A DNA stretch of 64,000 nucleotides from the NCBI GenBank assembly GCA_903870685.1, contig CAIQDX010000039.1:1-64000 (forward strand). The letters are read 5' to 3'. Position 1 is the first letter of the stretch; every line of letters starts with the position of its first letter. The notes under the pieces were generated by a model. The model ran no database searches, was not told where the DNA came from, and worked only from the letters and a program-made list of their open reading frames with translations. A program made the position numbers and the translations under genes. This DNA is from an uncultured Chitinophagaceae bacterium (GTDB taxonomy: Bacteria; Bacteroidota; Bacteroidia; Chitinophagales; Chitinophagaceae). Shown piece after piece: positions 19,167 to 29,399 of the stretch.

Positions 19167-22100
19167 CTGAAAAAATTTTTTAAGATACTGCGATACGTTT
19201 TATTAAGTTTCATTGCCCTTATTTTATTGGCATTTATAACTGTGCAAATAAGTTTTGTTCAAAATTGGTTATTGAAAAGGGTAACGTTAAGATTATCGAA
19301 AGGATTAGGCACTGAAGTAAGTGTAAAAAATGTAAGCTTTTCATTGTTCAACAAAATGAATATGGAAGGCACAATGATACGCGACAAAAAAGGCGATACA
19401 CTTTTATATGCCGGTGCATTAAAACTCAGGATCACCGATTGGTTTTTTTTGAAAGATAGAGCCGAATTAAAATATATTGGTTTAGAAGATGCCATAGTAA
19501 AAACACAACGTAAAGATTCAGTTTGGAATTATCAGTTTGTTGCCGATTATTTTTCTTCCCCAAAATCAAAACAAAAAAAATCCGGCAATATCAATCTTGA
19601 TCTAAAAAAGGTTGATCTAAAAAATATTTCATACACTGAAAATGATCTCTGGCGTGGCGAAAGAATGAATATAAAATTGTCGAGTCTGTTATTGGATGCC
19701 GACATCATAAATTTTAATACCAAAGTTTTTTCAATAAGCGATATAAACATAGATAAACCTTATTTCTACATTTTAGATTTCCAAGGTTTGCGACCCGATT
19801 CTTTAAGACCAAAAGATAATCCTGCTGCTGATACGGGTTTACAACTAAATACCGCTGACGTTATTTTGAAAGTTAAAAAAATAACCATAAAAAACGGAAC
19901 AATCAGTATTCAGGGAAACGAAGAAAAAGCTGATAACTATTTTGATGGTTCGCATTTGTTCATAACAAAAGTGAATGGAAAATTTAATAATACTACTTTA
20001 ATAAAAGATACTTTAAGAAGTGATGTTGAATTAAGTGCGAAAGAAAGAAGCGGATTAGAATTAAAAAAATTAAAAACCAAATATCGTGTAACGCCTCAGA
20101 TCATGGAGTTTGCAAAAATGGATTTGCAAACAAATAAAAGCCGAATTGGCGATTATTATGCCATGAAATACAAAGCCTTTAATGATGACTTTTCTGATTA
20201 TATCAATAAAGTTGTTATGGAAGGAAGATTTAAAGATGCAAAAGTTAGCAGCGACGATATTGCTTTTTTTGCTCCCGAATTATCATCATGGAAAAAAGAA
20301 GTTTCGTTGAGCGGAAATTGCAAAGGAACTGTTGCAAATTTTAATGTGAATGATTTTTTTGCAAAAGCCGGCAATACAACATACATGAGCGGAACCCTTG
20401 CTATGAAAGGATTACCCGATGTCAATCATACACAAATTGATTTTAAAAATGGTGTTTTAAAAACTAATTATAACGATGTTACCATCTTCGTACCACCGGT
20501 AAAAGATGTTCGTGTTCCCGATCTTGCTTCATTGGGCGATATTTTATTTCGGGGAAATTTTAATGGCAGTATAATTAATTTTATTACTGCAGGTACCATC
20601 AGCACCGCAATTGGTGCAGTTACAGCAAATGTTTCGATGCAATTGCCAATTGGTAAAGATGCAACCTACACTGGCATTGTTACAACAACTCAATTTAATA
20701 TTGGAAAATTTTTGCATTACGATCTTTTAGGTTTGGTTGATTTCGATGGAAAAATTTCGGGAAGCAATTTTTCTATTGGTAAACTAAAAACTACTATTCA
20801 AGGAAACATCAGCAGTTTGGTGTTTAACGATTATACTTATTCAAACATCACCACCAACGGTACATTTCAGAAAAAATATTTTAATGGTGAAGTAAATATT
20901 AATGATCCGAATCTGAATTTTAAAAGTCAGGTTGAAGTTGATCTCACAAATGACCAACCAAGTTTTAATATTTTAGGCGACCTTCAAAAATCTAATTTAA
21001 AACCGCTTAACTTTTTTAGAAACAATTTAGCTTTAACGGGATTATTGGATGTGAACTTTACTGGAAAAGACATTGACCATTTTCTAGGTACTGCAAAATT
21101 TTTAAACGCAAATATAAAAAGTGATGATGTGAGATTAGGTTTTGATTCATTGAATTTAACTTCATCTTTCGCTGACTCAATAAAATCTTTACGTTTAACC
21201 AATAACGAATTCACTGCTAACATTGATGGCGAATTTAATATTGTTGATCTTCCAAATAATTTTCAAGCATTCTTACATCGCTATTATCCTGCGTATGTTT
21301 CAGCACCTTCAGCATTACTCAAAAAACAAAAATTCACTGTATCACTTTCTACAAATTACATTGAACCATATTTAAAATTATACGATAAAAAAATATCAGG
21401 TTTCAACGATCTCAGAGCTTCAGGAATTGTAAATACCAAGAAAGATAGTTTCGCAATCAACGTAACAGTTCCGTATGCGAAATATGCTCATTATTCTATT
21501 ACCGGTGCCGATATAAAAGGTATTGGTAATTTAGATAGTCTTGTTGTATTGGGCGATGTTTCTAGTGTTCGGGTAAGCGATAGTCTTTCTTTTCCAAACT
21601 CACATTTTTCAGTAAAAGCGAGTAATGATCATTCTTTTGTTTCTCTGAAAACCAGTGCCAGCAATACTTTGAACGAAGCTGATCTGAATGCCGATGTATT
21701 TACTTTAAAAGATGGTGTTCGTATAAAATTCGACCCTTCCTCTTTTATATTAAATGAAAAGAAATGGCATTTAGAAAAAGAAGGCGAGTTAATTCTTAGA
21801 AAAGATTTTGTATCTGCACAAAATGTAAAATTTTCACAAGGCTTTCAGGAAATAACTGTTGAAACAGAAGCAGAAGATGGCGACAGTAAAAATAACCTGA
21901 TGCTGAAATTAAAAAATGTTGTTTTGGGTGATGTTACTTCCTTATTTTTTAAAGATCCAAAATTAGAAGGTGCAGCATCTGGTGATATTCATTTACATGA
22001 TTTCTACGGAAAGTTTAATGTAGAAGCAAATCTAAAAGCAGAACAATTTAGATTGAATGACGACAGCATTGGTTTAGTAACGATCAAAGCAGGTTACAAC

Positions 22101-23936
22101 AGTAACACCGGTATGGTTCCTTTTGAAGTTGAATCATTGAATAAAGGATATAAACTTTTTGCCGATGGTTCTTATAACACCAAAGATTCTACAAATAAGT
22201 CTCTAAACATTAATGCAAAATTAGACAGCACACATATTAATTATCTCAACAAATTATTGGTAGATATTTTTAGTGATATTGATGGTATTGCTTACGGTAA
22301 TTTAATTGTTCGAGGCAATCCAAATGCACCGGAATTATTGGGAAGAATTAAATTGTATAAAGCCAATTTAAAAGTTGATTATACTCAGGTCACTTATAAA
22401 ATAGATTCTGCAGATATTAAATTTGAAGAAGATGGAATTGATTTTGGTGAAATAACTGTTCGTGATGCTTTTAAAAACAAAGGACTTGTGAAAGGCAAAT
22501 TATTTGAGAAAGGTTTTAAAAATATCAATTTCGATTTTGATCTTTCAACAAATAAATTGTTATTGATCAATACAAAACAAAAGGATAATCCACAATTTTA
22601 TGGCAAAGCAATTGGAAAAGCGAAACTGAGTTTTAAAGGACCAGAAGCAAATGCCAGGATGTCGATAACTGCCGAAGCAAACGATTCTTCACACATCTAC
22701 ATTTTAAATGCAGTAAGTAAAGAGGGAGAAGATGAAGGTTTTGTTGTATTTAAAAAATATGGAGATGAAATAGAATCTGAAGACAGCCGAAGTAATTTTA
22801 ATTTATCAGTTGACCTTGATGTAACTGCCAACAGAAAAGTACAGATCGATGTTATTTTAGATCCCTTAAGCGGCGATGTAATTAAAGCTACCGGTGATGG
22901 AAGATTAAAAATTAAAGTTGGTACAAGCGATCCACTAACAATACGAGGAAGATATGCAATTGATAAAGGAAAATATGATTTTAGTTTTCAATCCTTTATC
23001 AGAAAACCATTTATTCTAAAACCTGAATCAGGAAATTATATCGAATGGAATGGTGATCCATTTAATGCCGACATTCACATTGAAGCGCAATACACTGCTG
23101 ATAATGTAAGTATCAGCGACTTGATCAGTACACAATCTGCAACTTTCAATAATGCAAGCAAAGTGTATCGTGGACCCGTTTATGTGATTTTAACTTTAAC
23201 CGATAAGCTTAGTAAACCTATTATTAATTTCAAACTCGATTTTCCACAAAACAGCCCAATAAAAACAGATGCTTTATTTGCTGAATTTATAAATAAAATC
23301 GAGCAAGATGATAATGAAATGTTGAAACAAGTAACTTATCTTATTGTATTCAACATGTTTGCACCTTATGGTCAAAACAATGGAGCTGCCCAAATAAATG
23401 TTGCATCGCTTGGTGTAAATACTGTTTCGCAATTAATCACTAACCAGTTAAATAAAACATTGTCGAATATTTTATTTAAAATAACAAAAGACAGAAGCTT
23501 GCATTTTGATGTAGGCACTTCAGTTTATAGCAGCAGTAATTTATTTTCTCAAACTGCTGGAGTTCCAACTACTGCAAATAATAATTTCGATAGAAGTCGT
23601 GTTAATGTAAAATTAGGTTACAGCTTTTTCAATGATAAACTATTAATAAGTTTTGGCGGCGACTTTGACTTTAATGTTGGTGCTGCAACGCAAAGCGGAA
23701 ACTTTCAATGGTTGCCCGATTTAAATGTTGAATATTATATTTCAAAAGACAAAAAATTGCGCGGCATCATTTTCAATAAAAATAGTTTGAATGTTATAGG
23801 CACTGCATTTGGAAAACAAAATCGACAAGGCATTGGTTTATCCTATAAAAAAGATTTTGAAAAATTATTTGGAAAGAAAGAAGAAGAAATTAAATTCAAA
23901 TCAGTAGATAGTATTCCAAAACCAAATGGCGATTAG
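19167..23936 (+). CDS. TamB-like translocation/assembly protein, probable CTG start
   Basis: About 1,589 residues. The frame opens at 19122 without any ATG before residue 60. The expected N-terminal membrane anchor (KKFFKILRYVLLSFIALILL) is fully encoded upstream of the first TTG at 19227, so translation most likely starts at the CTG at 19167 (or the ATT just before). The rest is a long beta-taco type AsmA/TamB body (VSVKNVSFSLFNKM near the N-terminus). The C-terminal DUF490 segment contains GRYAIDKGKYDFSF and the hydrophobic LISFGGDFDFNVG end. These proteins span the periplasm and help lipid transport or outer-membrane protein assembly. No TamA/BamA gene is adjacent. It overlaps the convergent GT39 gene by 4 bp. 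Confidence 0.85.
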   Translation: MKKFFKILRYVLLSFIALILLAFITVQISFVQNWLLKRVTLRLSKGLGTEVSVKNVSFSLFNKMNMEGTMIRDKKGDTLLYAGALKLRITDWFFLKDRAELKYIGLEDAIVKTQRKDSVWNYQFVADYFSSPKSKQKKSGNINLDLKKVDLKNISYTENDLWRGERMNIKLSSLLLDADIINFNTKVFSISDINIDKPYFYILDFQGLRPDSLRPKDNPAADTGLQLNTADVILKVKKITIKNGTISIQGNEEKADNYFDGSHLFITKVNGKFNNTTLIKDTLRSDVELSAKERSGLELKKLKTKYRVTPQIMEFAKMDLQTNKSRIGDYYAMKYKAFNDDFSDYINKVVMEGRFKDAKVSSDDIAFFAPELSSWKKEVSLSGNCKGTVANFNVNDFFAKAGNTTYMSGTLAMKGLPDVNHTQIDFKNGVLKTNYNDVTIFVPPVKDVRVPDLASLGDILFRGNFNGSIINFITAGTISTAIGAVTANVSMQLPIGKDATYTGIVTTTQFNIGKFLHYDLLGLVDFDGKISGSNFSIGKLKTTIQGNISSLVFNDYTYSNITTNGTFQKKYFNGEVNINDPNLNFKSQVEVDLTNDQPSFNILGDLQKSNLKPLNFFRNNLALTGLLDVNFTGKDIDHFLGTAKFLNANIKSDDVRLGFDSLNLTSSFADSIKSLRLTNNEFTANIDGEFNIVDLPNNFQAFLHRYYPAYVSAPSALLKKQKFTVSLSTNYIEPYLKLYDKKISGFNDLRASGIVNTKKDSFAINVTVPYAKYAHYSITGADIKGIGNLDSLVVLGDVSSVRVSDSLSFPNSHFSVKASNDHSFVSLKTSASNTLNEADLNADVFTLKDGVRIKFDPSSFILNEKKWHLEKEGELILRKDFVSAQNVKFSQGFQEITVETEAEDGDSKNNLMLKLKNVVLGDVTSLFFKDPKLEGAASGDIHLHDFYGKFNVEANLKAEQFRLNDDSIGLVTIKAGYNSNTGMVPFEVESLNKGYKLFADGSYNTKDSTNKSLNINAKLDSTHINYLNKLLVDIFSDIDGIAYGNLIVRGNPNAPELLGRIKLYKANLKVDYTQVTYKIDSADIKFEEDGIDFGEITVRDAFKNKGLVKGKLFEKGFKNINFDFDLSTNKLLLINTKQKDNPQFYGKAIGKAKLSFKGPEANARMSITAEANDSSHIYILNAVSKEGEDEGFVVFKKYGDEIESEDSRSNFNLSVDLDVTANRKVQIDVILDPLSGDVIKATGDGRLKIKVGTSDPLTIRGRYAIDKGKYDFSFQSFIRKPFILKPESGNYIEWNGDPFNADIHIEAQYTADNVSISDLISTQSATFNNASKVYRGPVYVILTLTDKLSKPIINFKLDFPQNSPIKTDALFAEFINKIEQDDNEMLKQVTYLIVFNMFAPYGQNNGAAQINVASLGVNTVSQLITNQLNKTLSNILFKITKDRSLHFDVGTSVYSSSNLFSQTAGVPTTANNNFDRSRVNVKLGYSFFNDKLLISFGGDFDFNVGAATQSGNFQWLPDLNVEYYISKDKKLRGIIFNKNSLNVIGTAFGKQNRQGIGLSYKKDFEKLFGKKEEEIKFKSVDSIPKPNGD

Positions 23937-25480
23937 GGTAAAAGAGGATCGGGTATTTTTATACAATTCTTCATTCGATAAACATAAAAAATTCTAACAA
24001 CAGCATTTTTTCGGACCTGTTCAATCATTACCGGTTGTTGGATGGTTGCAAAATAATCCTTGTATAAAATATTGGGTTTTGATGGAACATTTGATGGAAC
24101 AATGCAATACGCATCATCGCCTAATTTTAATTTTTGTCCTGTTTTATTTAACCAAGCAAATTTGTGTAAGTCCTCGAGACTTCCAATGCCAATAATGTTC
24201 AATCCCGATTTTCTTGCAGTATAATATTCTAAATGCCCCCCCGGGAACCATTTATTAATAATGATTGGAGAATTTTTGTTCATCACATGATTTGAAACAT
24301 CATACTTTTCTAATGTTGCAAAAGATTTACTGAAACTTTTCCATCCGCTAACATCCAATGTGGGACAGTATTCGCCAAAATTTTCATATCGCTGACTACC
24401 GAAATTAAATGGAGCATTTCTTACAAGTAAAACAGCAATGACCAAAAAGCTACTTAATAATATTCCTGCATAACTAATTAAACGTGGCGTTCGATGTTTA
24501 TCGGTTTCCAATTCAGAATATCTGGCTGCAATAAAAAATAATGGAATATATGCGGGTCCACTCCAATGTGGCAATGTTGGATTAAATAATGCAATTCCCC
24601 AAAACATTAAAATCATCGGAACACTCATACACAACAACCAAATACTTGTATGCGATGAAAAAATATTTTTATTGGAAATGAGATAAATAATTGAGACAAT
24701 AATTAAAATGAAAATAATTGGATTTTGATAAGCAAACTCTCCGAGCAATTCACGAATAAAAGAATCGAATTGTATGGAATGATTCATTACTCTACCCGAA
24801 TGAAATTTATAGGTAATAAAATGGTTTTGAATATTCCAGTACAAAATTGGTAATGCGCAAGTAGCAGAAACAATTATGGAGAAATACAAGCGCCAATTTA
24901 ATAACCATTTTATTTTTTTGATGAGAATAAATAAACCAAAGCCTACCCACAAATACAATCCATGAACTTTACTTAAAGTTGCCAATCCAATCATCAATCC
25001 CAACAATAACCATATCCAAAAATTTTTATTATCTGAATTAAAAATAATACGGCACATGAAATATAAAGAAGCAGTCCAAAAAACCATTTGCGGCGAATCC
25101 GGCAAAATAAATAGTCCTGCAAGTATCCCGGTATAAATTGAAAAATTATAAATTAGTGCAGCATACCAGCCTGTTTTTTCGGTGCTGATAATCTTTCCGG
25201 TTTCAAAAATAAAATATGTTGAGATTGTGCATCCAATAATAGCACCTAACCGAATCGAAACATCATTCAACCAAAATAAATTAATAGAAGTAAATCGAAT
25301 TAACCATCCTACCATTCCCGGATGATCGAAATGATTCCAATCAGGTTGTAGAGCGTAAGTATAATAATACACTTCATCATTTCCTAATTCAATCAATCCG
25401 GAAATAACCAATTTGAATAAAGCAGAAACAAGCAGAAGGTAAAATAAACGTTTTCTGTAATTCGTTTTCATAACAACCAA
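23933..25480 (-). CDS. GT39-family membrane glycosyltransferase (ArnT/PMT-like)
   Basis: 515 residues with about ten or more hydrophobic segments. The first loop carries the ELGNDEVYYYTYA motif with an acidic pair, then WNHFDHPGMVGWLIR and the ILPDSPQ motif, typical of undecaprenyl- or dolichyl-phosphate-sugar-dependent transferases. The C-terminal 130 residues form a soluble periplasmic domain. It probably moves a lipid-linked sugar onto an envelope glycan or lipid. The start may be the ATG at 25471 (MKTNYRKR), three codons in. Confidence 0.82.
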   Translation of the reverse strand: MVVMKTNYRKRLFYLLLVSALFKLVISGLIELGNDEVYYYTYALQPDWNHFDHPGMVGWLIRFTSINLFWLNDVSIRLGAIIGCTISTYFIFETGKIISTEKTGWYAALIYNFSIYTGILAGLFILPDSPQMVFWTASLYFMCRIIFNSDNKNFWIWLLLGLMIGLATLSKVHGLYLWVGFGLFILIKKIKWLLNWRLYFSIIVSATCALPILYWNIQNHFITYKFHSGRVMNHSIQFDSFIRELLGEFAYQNPIIFILIIVSIIYLISNKNIFSSHTSIWLLCMSVPMILMFWGIALFNPTLPHWSGPAYIPLFFIAARYSELETDKHRTPRLISYAGILLSSFLVIAVLLVRNAPFNFGSQRYENFGEYCPTLDVSGWKSFSKSFATLEKYDVSNHVMNKNSPIIINKWFPGGHLEYYTARKSGLNIIGIGSLEDLHKFAWLNKTGQKLKLGDDAYCIVPSNVPSKPNILYKDYFATIQQPVMIEQVRKNAVVRIFYVYRMKNCIKIPDPLLP

Positions 25481-25520
25481 GACTCCTTACATTTTAAAAC
25501 GTATAAAAAATAGTTTTATT

Positions 25521-25943
25521 TTATGTATTGGCTAAATGCCATTGAACAGCCAACTCATAACCTTTTAAACCCAGACCAATTATGCTTCCTGCAGCTTTTG
25601 CAGAAACATGAGATATTTTCCTGAAATCTTCTCTTGCATGAACATTAGAAATATGCACTTCGATAACCGCTGTTTTAATAGCAGCGATTGCATCGCCAAT
25701 AGCTACAGAAGTATGCGTATAACCACCTGGATTTAAAACTATTCCATCAAATTCAAAACCTACACGTTGTAATTCATTGATCAATTCACCTTCAACATTG
25801 CTTTGAAAATAAGTTAAAGTAGCGTTAGGAAATAAGTTTTGCAATTGTTTGAAATATTCATCAAACGATACATTACCATAAACTTCAGGTTCTCTTTTAC
25901 CAAGTAAGTTTAAATTAGGTCCGTTAATAATGGCGACTTTCAT
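25521..25943 (-). CDS. aroQ: Type II 3-dehydroquinate dehydratase
   Basis: 140 residues, the normal length. Conserved motifs: INGPNLNLLGKREPEVYG near the N-terminus (with the catalytic Tyr and the flexible-loop Arg), NPGGYTHTSVAI near residue 75 with the catalytic His, and the substrate-binding EVHISNVHAREDFR. It converts 3-dehydroquinate to 3-dehydroshikimate in the shikimate pathway, cytoplasmic and dodecameric in the family. A single gene with no other aro gene nearby. Confidence 0.95.
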   Translation of the reverse strand: MKVAIINGPNLNLLGKREPEVYGNVSFDEYFKQLQNLFPNATLTYFQSNVEGELINELQRVGFEFDGIVLNPGGYTHTSVAIGDAIAAIKTAVIEVHISNVHAREDFRKISHVSAKAAGSIIGLGLKGYELAVQWHLANT

Positions 25944-26256
25944 AACACGAATTACAGTAATTTTTATGAATTAACCCGATATAATTTTTTGAAATACTGA
26001 AAAACTCTTCAACAAGGTTATTGCTTTTTATGACATTTCTATGCAATCACTTTCTATGCCTAATACATATTTTCCCTACAATTAATAGGCAGTTTATAGT
26101 AATTCATCCTTTATTCTTGTCGTATAATGATTACACAAAACTAATATAATAGACTACAAAATAATATTAACAGTCACTCTACCTTGTGTAAAGAATTAAA
26201 GAAGTAAATGTCACTAGAATTTGCTCGAAACTATTTCAAAATCTCAATTCCTTTCT
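25944..26256. other. Non-coding gap with no recognisable signal
   Basis: AT-rich spacer of about 310 bp between aroQ and a small open frame. I see no RNA gene, repeat-family copy or convincing promoter in it. Confidence 0.5.
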
Positions 26257-26403
26257 ATGAAAAAAATATTGAATGAACTAGAATGGATCTTTGATTATTA
26301 CTTTGCTTATTTTTTGTACAGCAGTAATAAAATTCATGAGTACCACTCTTTTATGAAAACAAAATGGGGTTCAAAATATTTGTCTCATACTGAAGGAATA
26401 TAA
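26257..26403 (+). CDS. Possible small protein, 48 residues
   Basis: From the ATG at 26257 the frame encodes an aromatic-rich peptide starting MKKILNELEWIFDYYFAYFL, then SSNKIHEYHSFMKTKWG. The sequence is not low-complexity, is rich in Trp and Tyr, and is followed by a terminator 77 nt downstream in an otherwise empty region. That supports a real gene, but I recognise no family. An upstream in-frame TTG at 26221 is less likely. Confidence 0.45.
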   Translation: MKKILNELEWIFDYYFAYFLYSSNKIHEYHSFMKTKWGSKYLSHTEGI

Positions 26404-26477
26404 ATTGTTATTGTATCGATCGAACCAAATAAATCAATTCCTTTAAGGTTAGATTTTATTTTATATCTATCAAACAA

Positions 26478-26514
26478 AACATCCGAAGTTGTGAAAATTT
26501 CGGATGCTTTTATT
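26478..26514 (+). terminator. Terminator between the small ORF and carA
   Basis: Stem CATCCGAA / TTCGGATG with a 10-nt loop followed by CTTTTATTT, lying between convergent genes. It could serve both strands. Confidence 0.65.
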
Positions 26515-26543
26515 TAGAAAATAATTTTATGAAATAACTCGAA

Positions 26544-27641
26544 TTAGCTTTTCATCATTTTCACAAAATCATCAAACAAATATCTGCTGTCATGTGGTCC
26601 CGGTGTGGCTTCGGGATGGTATTGCACACTAAATGCAGGCTTATCTTTTAATCTAATTCCTTCAATGCTGTCATCATTCAAATTAAGATGTGTTACTTCA
26701 ACATTTGCATGTTTACGCACGGCTTCGGGATCAACACCAAAACCATGATTCTGCGTTGTTATCTCACACAATCCAGATATAATATTTTTCACCGGATGAT
26801 TTAATCCTCTATGACCATGGTGCATTTTAAATGTTGGAATATCATTTGCCAATGCAAGCAATTGATGTCCCAAACAAATTCCAAACAAAGGTTTATCTTC
26901 TGCAAGAATTTCTTTAATAGTATTTATCGCAAAAGGCAATGCAGCAGGATCACCCGGGCCATTAGAAAGAAAATATCCATTAGGATTAAATTCTTTTAAT
27001 CTGCTTAATGTTGTGTTAGCAGGATGTACTCTAACATGTGCGCCACGTTCAACCAAACAATTCAAAATATTTTTTTTGATACCAAAATCTAATACCGCAA
27101 CTTTTAATGTTGAACTTGTATCACCCAATTCATATTCTTCTTTTGTACTTACACCACTTGCTAAATCTAGGCCATCCATATCAGGGCATTTTGCTAACTC
27201 TGATTTTAATTTTTCAATATCAGTTATTTCTGATGAGATGATACAATTCATTGCACCTTTTGTACGAACATGTGTTACCAATGCTCTTGTATCAACACCT
27301 TCAATAGCAACAATATTATTTGCAATTAAATAATCACTCAAAGAACCTTTTGCCTGAAATCGACTGAATTGTTCTTCTAAATTTCTAGCAATTAATCCGC
27401 GAATTTTTACTGTGTCACTTTCTACATCAGCATCTTTCACGCCATAATTCCCAATGTGAACATTATTCATAATTAAAATCTGCCCAGAATAACTTGGATC
27501 TGTAAATACTTCCTGATAGCCTGTCATTCCTGTATTAAAACATAATTCACCAGTGGTAGTTCCAATCTTTCCAAAAGCCTGTCCATAAAAAACATGTCCA
27601 TCGGCTAATAATAAAATCGCTTGTTGAGTTGAATGAGTCAT
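26544..27641 (-). CDS. carA: Carbamoyl-phosphate synthase small (glutaminase) subunit
   Basis: 365 residues. The N-terminal CPSase domain has FGKIGTTTGELCFNTGMTGYQEV. The C-terminal class I glutamine amidotransferase has the catalytic Cys in FGICLGHQLLA and the His-Glu pair in SVQYHPEATPG. It supplies ammonia from glutamine to CarB for carbamoyl phosphate in pyrimidine and arginine synthesis. carB is not in the window. Its place after rplQ is the common Bacteroidota order, though a strong terminator lies between them. Confidence 0.95.
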   Translation of the reverse strand: MTHSTQQAILLLADGHVFYGQAFGKIGTTTGELCFNTGMTGYQEVFTDPSYSGQILIMNNVHIGNYGVKDADVESDTVKIRGLIARNLEEQFSRFQAKGSLSDYLIANNIVAIEGVDTRALVTHVRTKGAMNCIISSEITDIEKLKSELAKCPDMDGLDLASGVSTKEEYELGDTSSTLKVAVLDFGIKKNILNCLVERGAHVRVHPANTTLSRLKEFNPNGYFLSNGPGDPAALPFAINTIKEILAEDKPLFGICLGHQLLALANDIPTFKMHHGHRGLNHPVKNIISGLCEITTQNHGFGVDPEAVRKHANVEVTHLNLNDDSIEGIRLKDKPAFSVQYHPEATPGPHDSRYLFDDFVKMMKS

Positions 27642-27674
27642 TATGAATTATTCTTTTTATTTTATGCTGCAAAG

Positions 27675-27708
27675 TAAAAAAGGCAAGACCAATAAGTCTT
27701 GCCTTTGT
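27675..27708 (-). terminator. Terminator of the infA-rplQ operon
   Basis: An 11-bp stem (AAAGGCAAGAC / GTCTTGCCTTT) with a 6-nt loop, followed on the minus strand by a T run; 25 nt after the rplQ stop. Confidence 0.85.
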
Positions 27709-27732
27709 ATAATAAACTTTTCAACATTTAAT

Positions 27733-28248
27733 TTATTCTGCTGTTTTTTCTTCGGTTGATGTTGTTGTTTCTTCAACTTTTGCTTCTTCAACAGTATCGG
27801 CAACTTTCTTAGCACGACCGCGACGAGTTTTCTTAGCAGTATCTGCAGGTGTTGCAGCTGTCTTGCCATAGATTTCGTTGAAGTCAACTAATTCAATCAT
27901 TGCTTTTTCACCATTATCACCAGGACGAATTCCTAATTTGATAATTCTTGTATAACCACCAGGTCGAGATGAAATCTTCGGTCCAACAACAGTAAACAAT
28001 TCTTTAGTTGCTTCTTTATCCTGCAAATGACTGAAGATAATTCTGTGTTGATGGCTGATCTGTTCTTTAGTTTCTCCTTTCTTGGTTTTCGTCAATAAAG
28101 GTTCAACATAAGTGCGTAAAGCTTTTGCTTTTGCTAATGTTGTAACAATTCTTTTATGAACGATCAATTGACTGGCTAAGTTGCTCAGTAACGCTTCTCT
28201 GTGGGCTTTCTTACGACCCAGGTTGTTGATTTTGTCTCCGTGACGCAT
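27733..28248 (-). CDS. rplQ: 50S ribosomal protein L17 with charged C-terminal tail
   Basis: 171 residues. The first 120 are standard L17 (MRHGDKINNLGRKKAHREAL at the start, PGGYTRIIKLGIRPGDN later). The last 45 or so are an Ala/Lys/Glu/Thr-rich tail (KKTRRGRAKKV then a Glu/Thr-rich end), longer than in E. coli (127 residues) but usual in Bacteroidota. Last gene of the operon. Confidence 0.96.
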   Translation of the reverse strand: MRHGDKINNLGRKKAHREALLSNLASQLIVHKRIVTTLAKAKALRTYVEPLLTKTKKGETKEQISHQHRIIFSHLQDKEATKELFTVVGPKISSRPGGYTRIIKLGIRPGDNGEKAMIELVDFNEIYGKTAATPADTAKKTRRGRAKKVADTVEEAKVEETTTSTEEKTAE

Positions 28249-28304
28249 GACTTTAAATTTTAAAACTTATACCGTGTCAGGAATTATAAGTTTGTTATAA
28301 AATT

Positions 28305-28332
28305 GCTATCAGCTAAAAGCCAACAGCTTTTA
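28305..28332. repeat. Heptamer tandem array GCTAAAA-type between rplQ and rpoA
   Basis: Four consecutive 7-bp units starting GC (GCTATCA, GCTAAAA, GCCAACA, GCTTTTA) in the short rpoA-rplQ spacer. Confidence 0.6.
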
Positions 28333-28334
28333 TT

Positions 28335-29336
28335 TTAATTATCTAAATTATCTAATCCTAATTTTTGAAGATCCATTCCAAAACTTAATCCTCTTTCAGT
28401 CAACACTTGTTCAATTTCTGAAAGTGATTTTTGTCCGAAGTTTCTAAACTTCATTAGATCTTCTTGTTCGTATTGAACCAATTCGCTCAAACTATTGATC
28501 TTAGCGGCTTTCAGGCAATTAAATGCACGAACCGAAAGATCTAAATCTTCCAATGGTGTTTTCAATACTTTACGTAATTGCAATATTTGTTCATCAACAA
28601 CATCTTCTTTCTTATCTTCTTTATTATCGAAAGTGATGTTCTCATCAGTGATAATCATCAAATGCTGAATCAAAATACGCGAAGCTTGTTTAACAGCATC
28701 TTCAGGATGAATTGTTCCATCAGTAGCAACTTCAAGAATCAACTTTTCATAGTCAGTTCTTTGTTCTACACGATAGTTTTCAATTGAATATTTTACATTC
28801 TTGATTGGTGTATGAATTGAATCGATTGAAATAAATCCAAATGGAGCTTCTTTCAATTTATTTTCTTCTGCAGGAACATAACCACGGCCTTTAGCAATAG
28901 TTAATTCAATTTCGAATTTAGCAGAAGGATCCAAAGTACAAATAACTAATTCAGGATTCATTACCTGAAAACTTTGAGATACTTCAGTTATTTGACCTGC
29001 ATTGAATTCTGTACGTCCTTTTACAGATAGAACAATTTTTTCACTAGGTACATCATGATCAACATGTTTCTTAATACGAACTTGTTTCAGATTAAGAATA
29101 ATTTCAGTAACATCTTCTGTGATGCCTTTAATTGTTGCAAACTCATGATCAACACCTTCAATCTTAATGCCTGTAATAGCATATCCTTCTAAACTATTCA
29201 ACAATACTCTGCGTAAAGCATTACCGATTGTTAATCCGTAGCCCGGTTCAAGCGGACGGAATTCAAATAGTCCTTCAAAATCTGTTGCTTTTTGTAAAAC
29301 AATTTTGTCTGGTTTCTGAAAGTTTAATATGGCCAT
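28335..29336 (-). CDS. rpoA: RNA polymerase alpha subunit
   Basis: 333 residues. The N-terminal assembly domain contains [22 protein letters not shown] linker near residue 240 is followed by the C-terminal DNA-binding domain with [19 protein letters not shown] and the helix-hairpin-helix [16 protein letters not shown]. It nucleates assembly of the core enzyme and contacts UP elements and activators. It is separated from rpsD by 135 bp that hold a copy of the interspersed element. Confidence 0.97.
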   Translation of the reverse strand: MAILNFQKPDKIVLQKATDFEGLFEFRPLEPGYGLTIGNALRRVLLNSLEGYAITGIKIEGVDHEFATIKGITEDVTEIILNLKQVRIKKHVDHDVPSEKIVLSVKGRTEFNAGQITEVSQSFQVMNPELVICTLDPSAKFEIELTIAKGRGYVPAEENKLKEAPFGFISIDSIHTPIKNVKYSIENYRVEQRTDYEKLILEVATDGTIHPEDAVKQASRILIQHLMIITDENITFDNKEDKKEDVVDEQILQLRKVLKTPLEDLDLSVRAFNCLKAAKINSLSELVQYEQEDLMKFRNFGQKSLSEIEQVLTERGLSFGMDLQKLGLDNLDN

Positions 29337-29399
29337 ATTAAAACTTGGTTTTTATTTTTTATCTCTAAACCCACATGAGGTTTAAAGGAATTTATTTTT

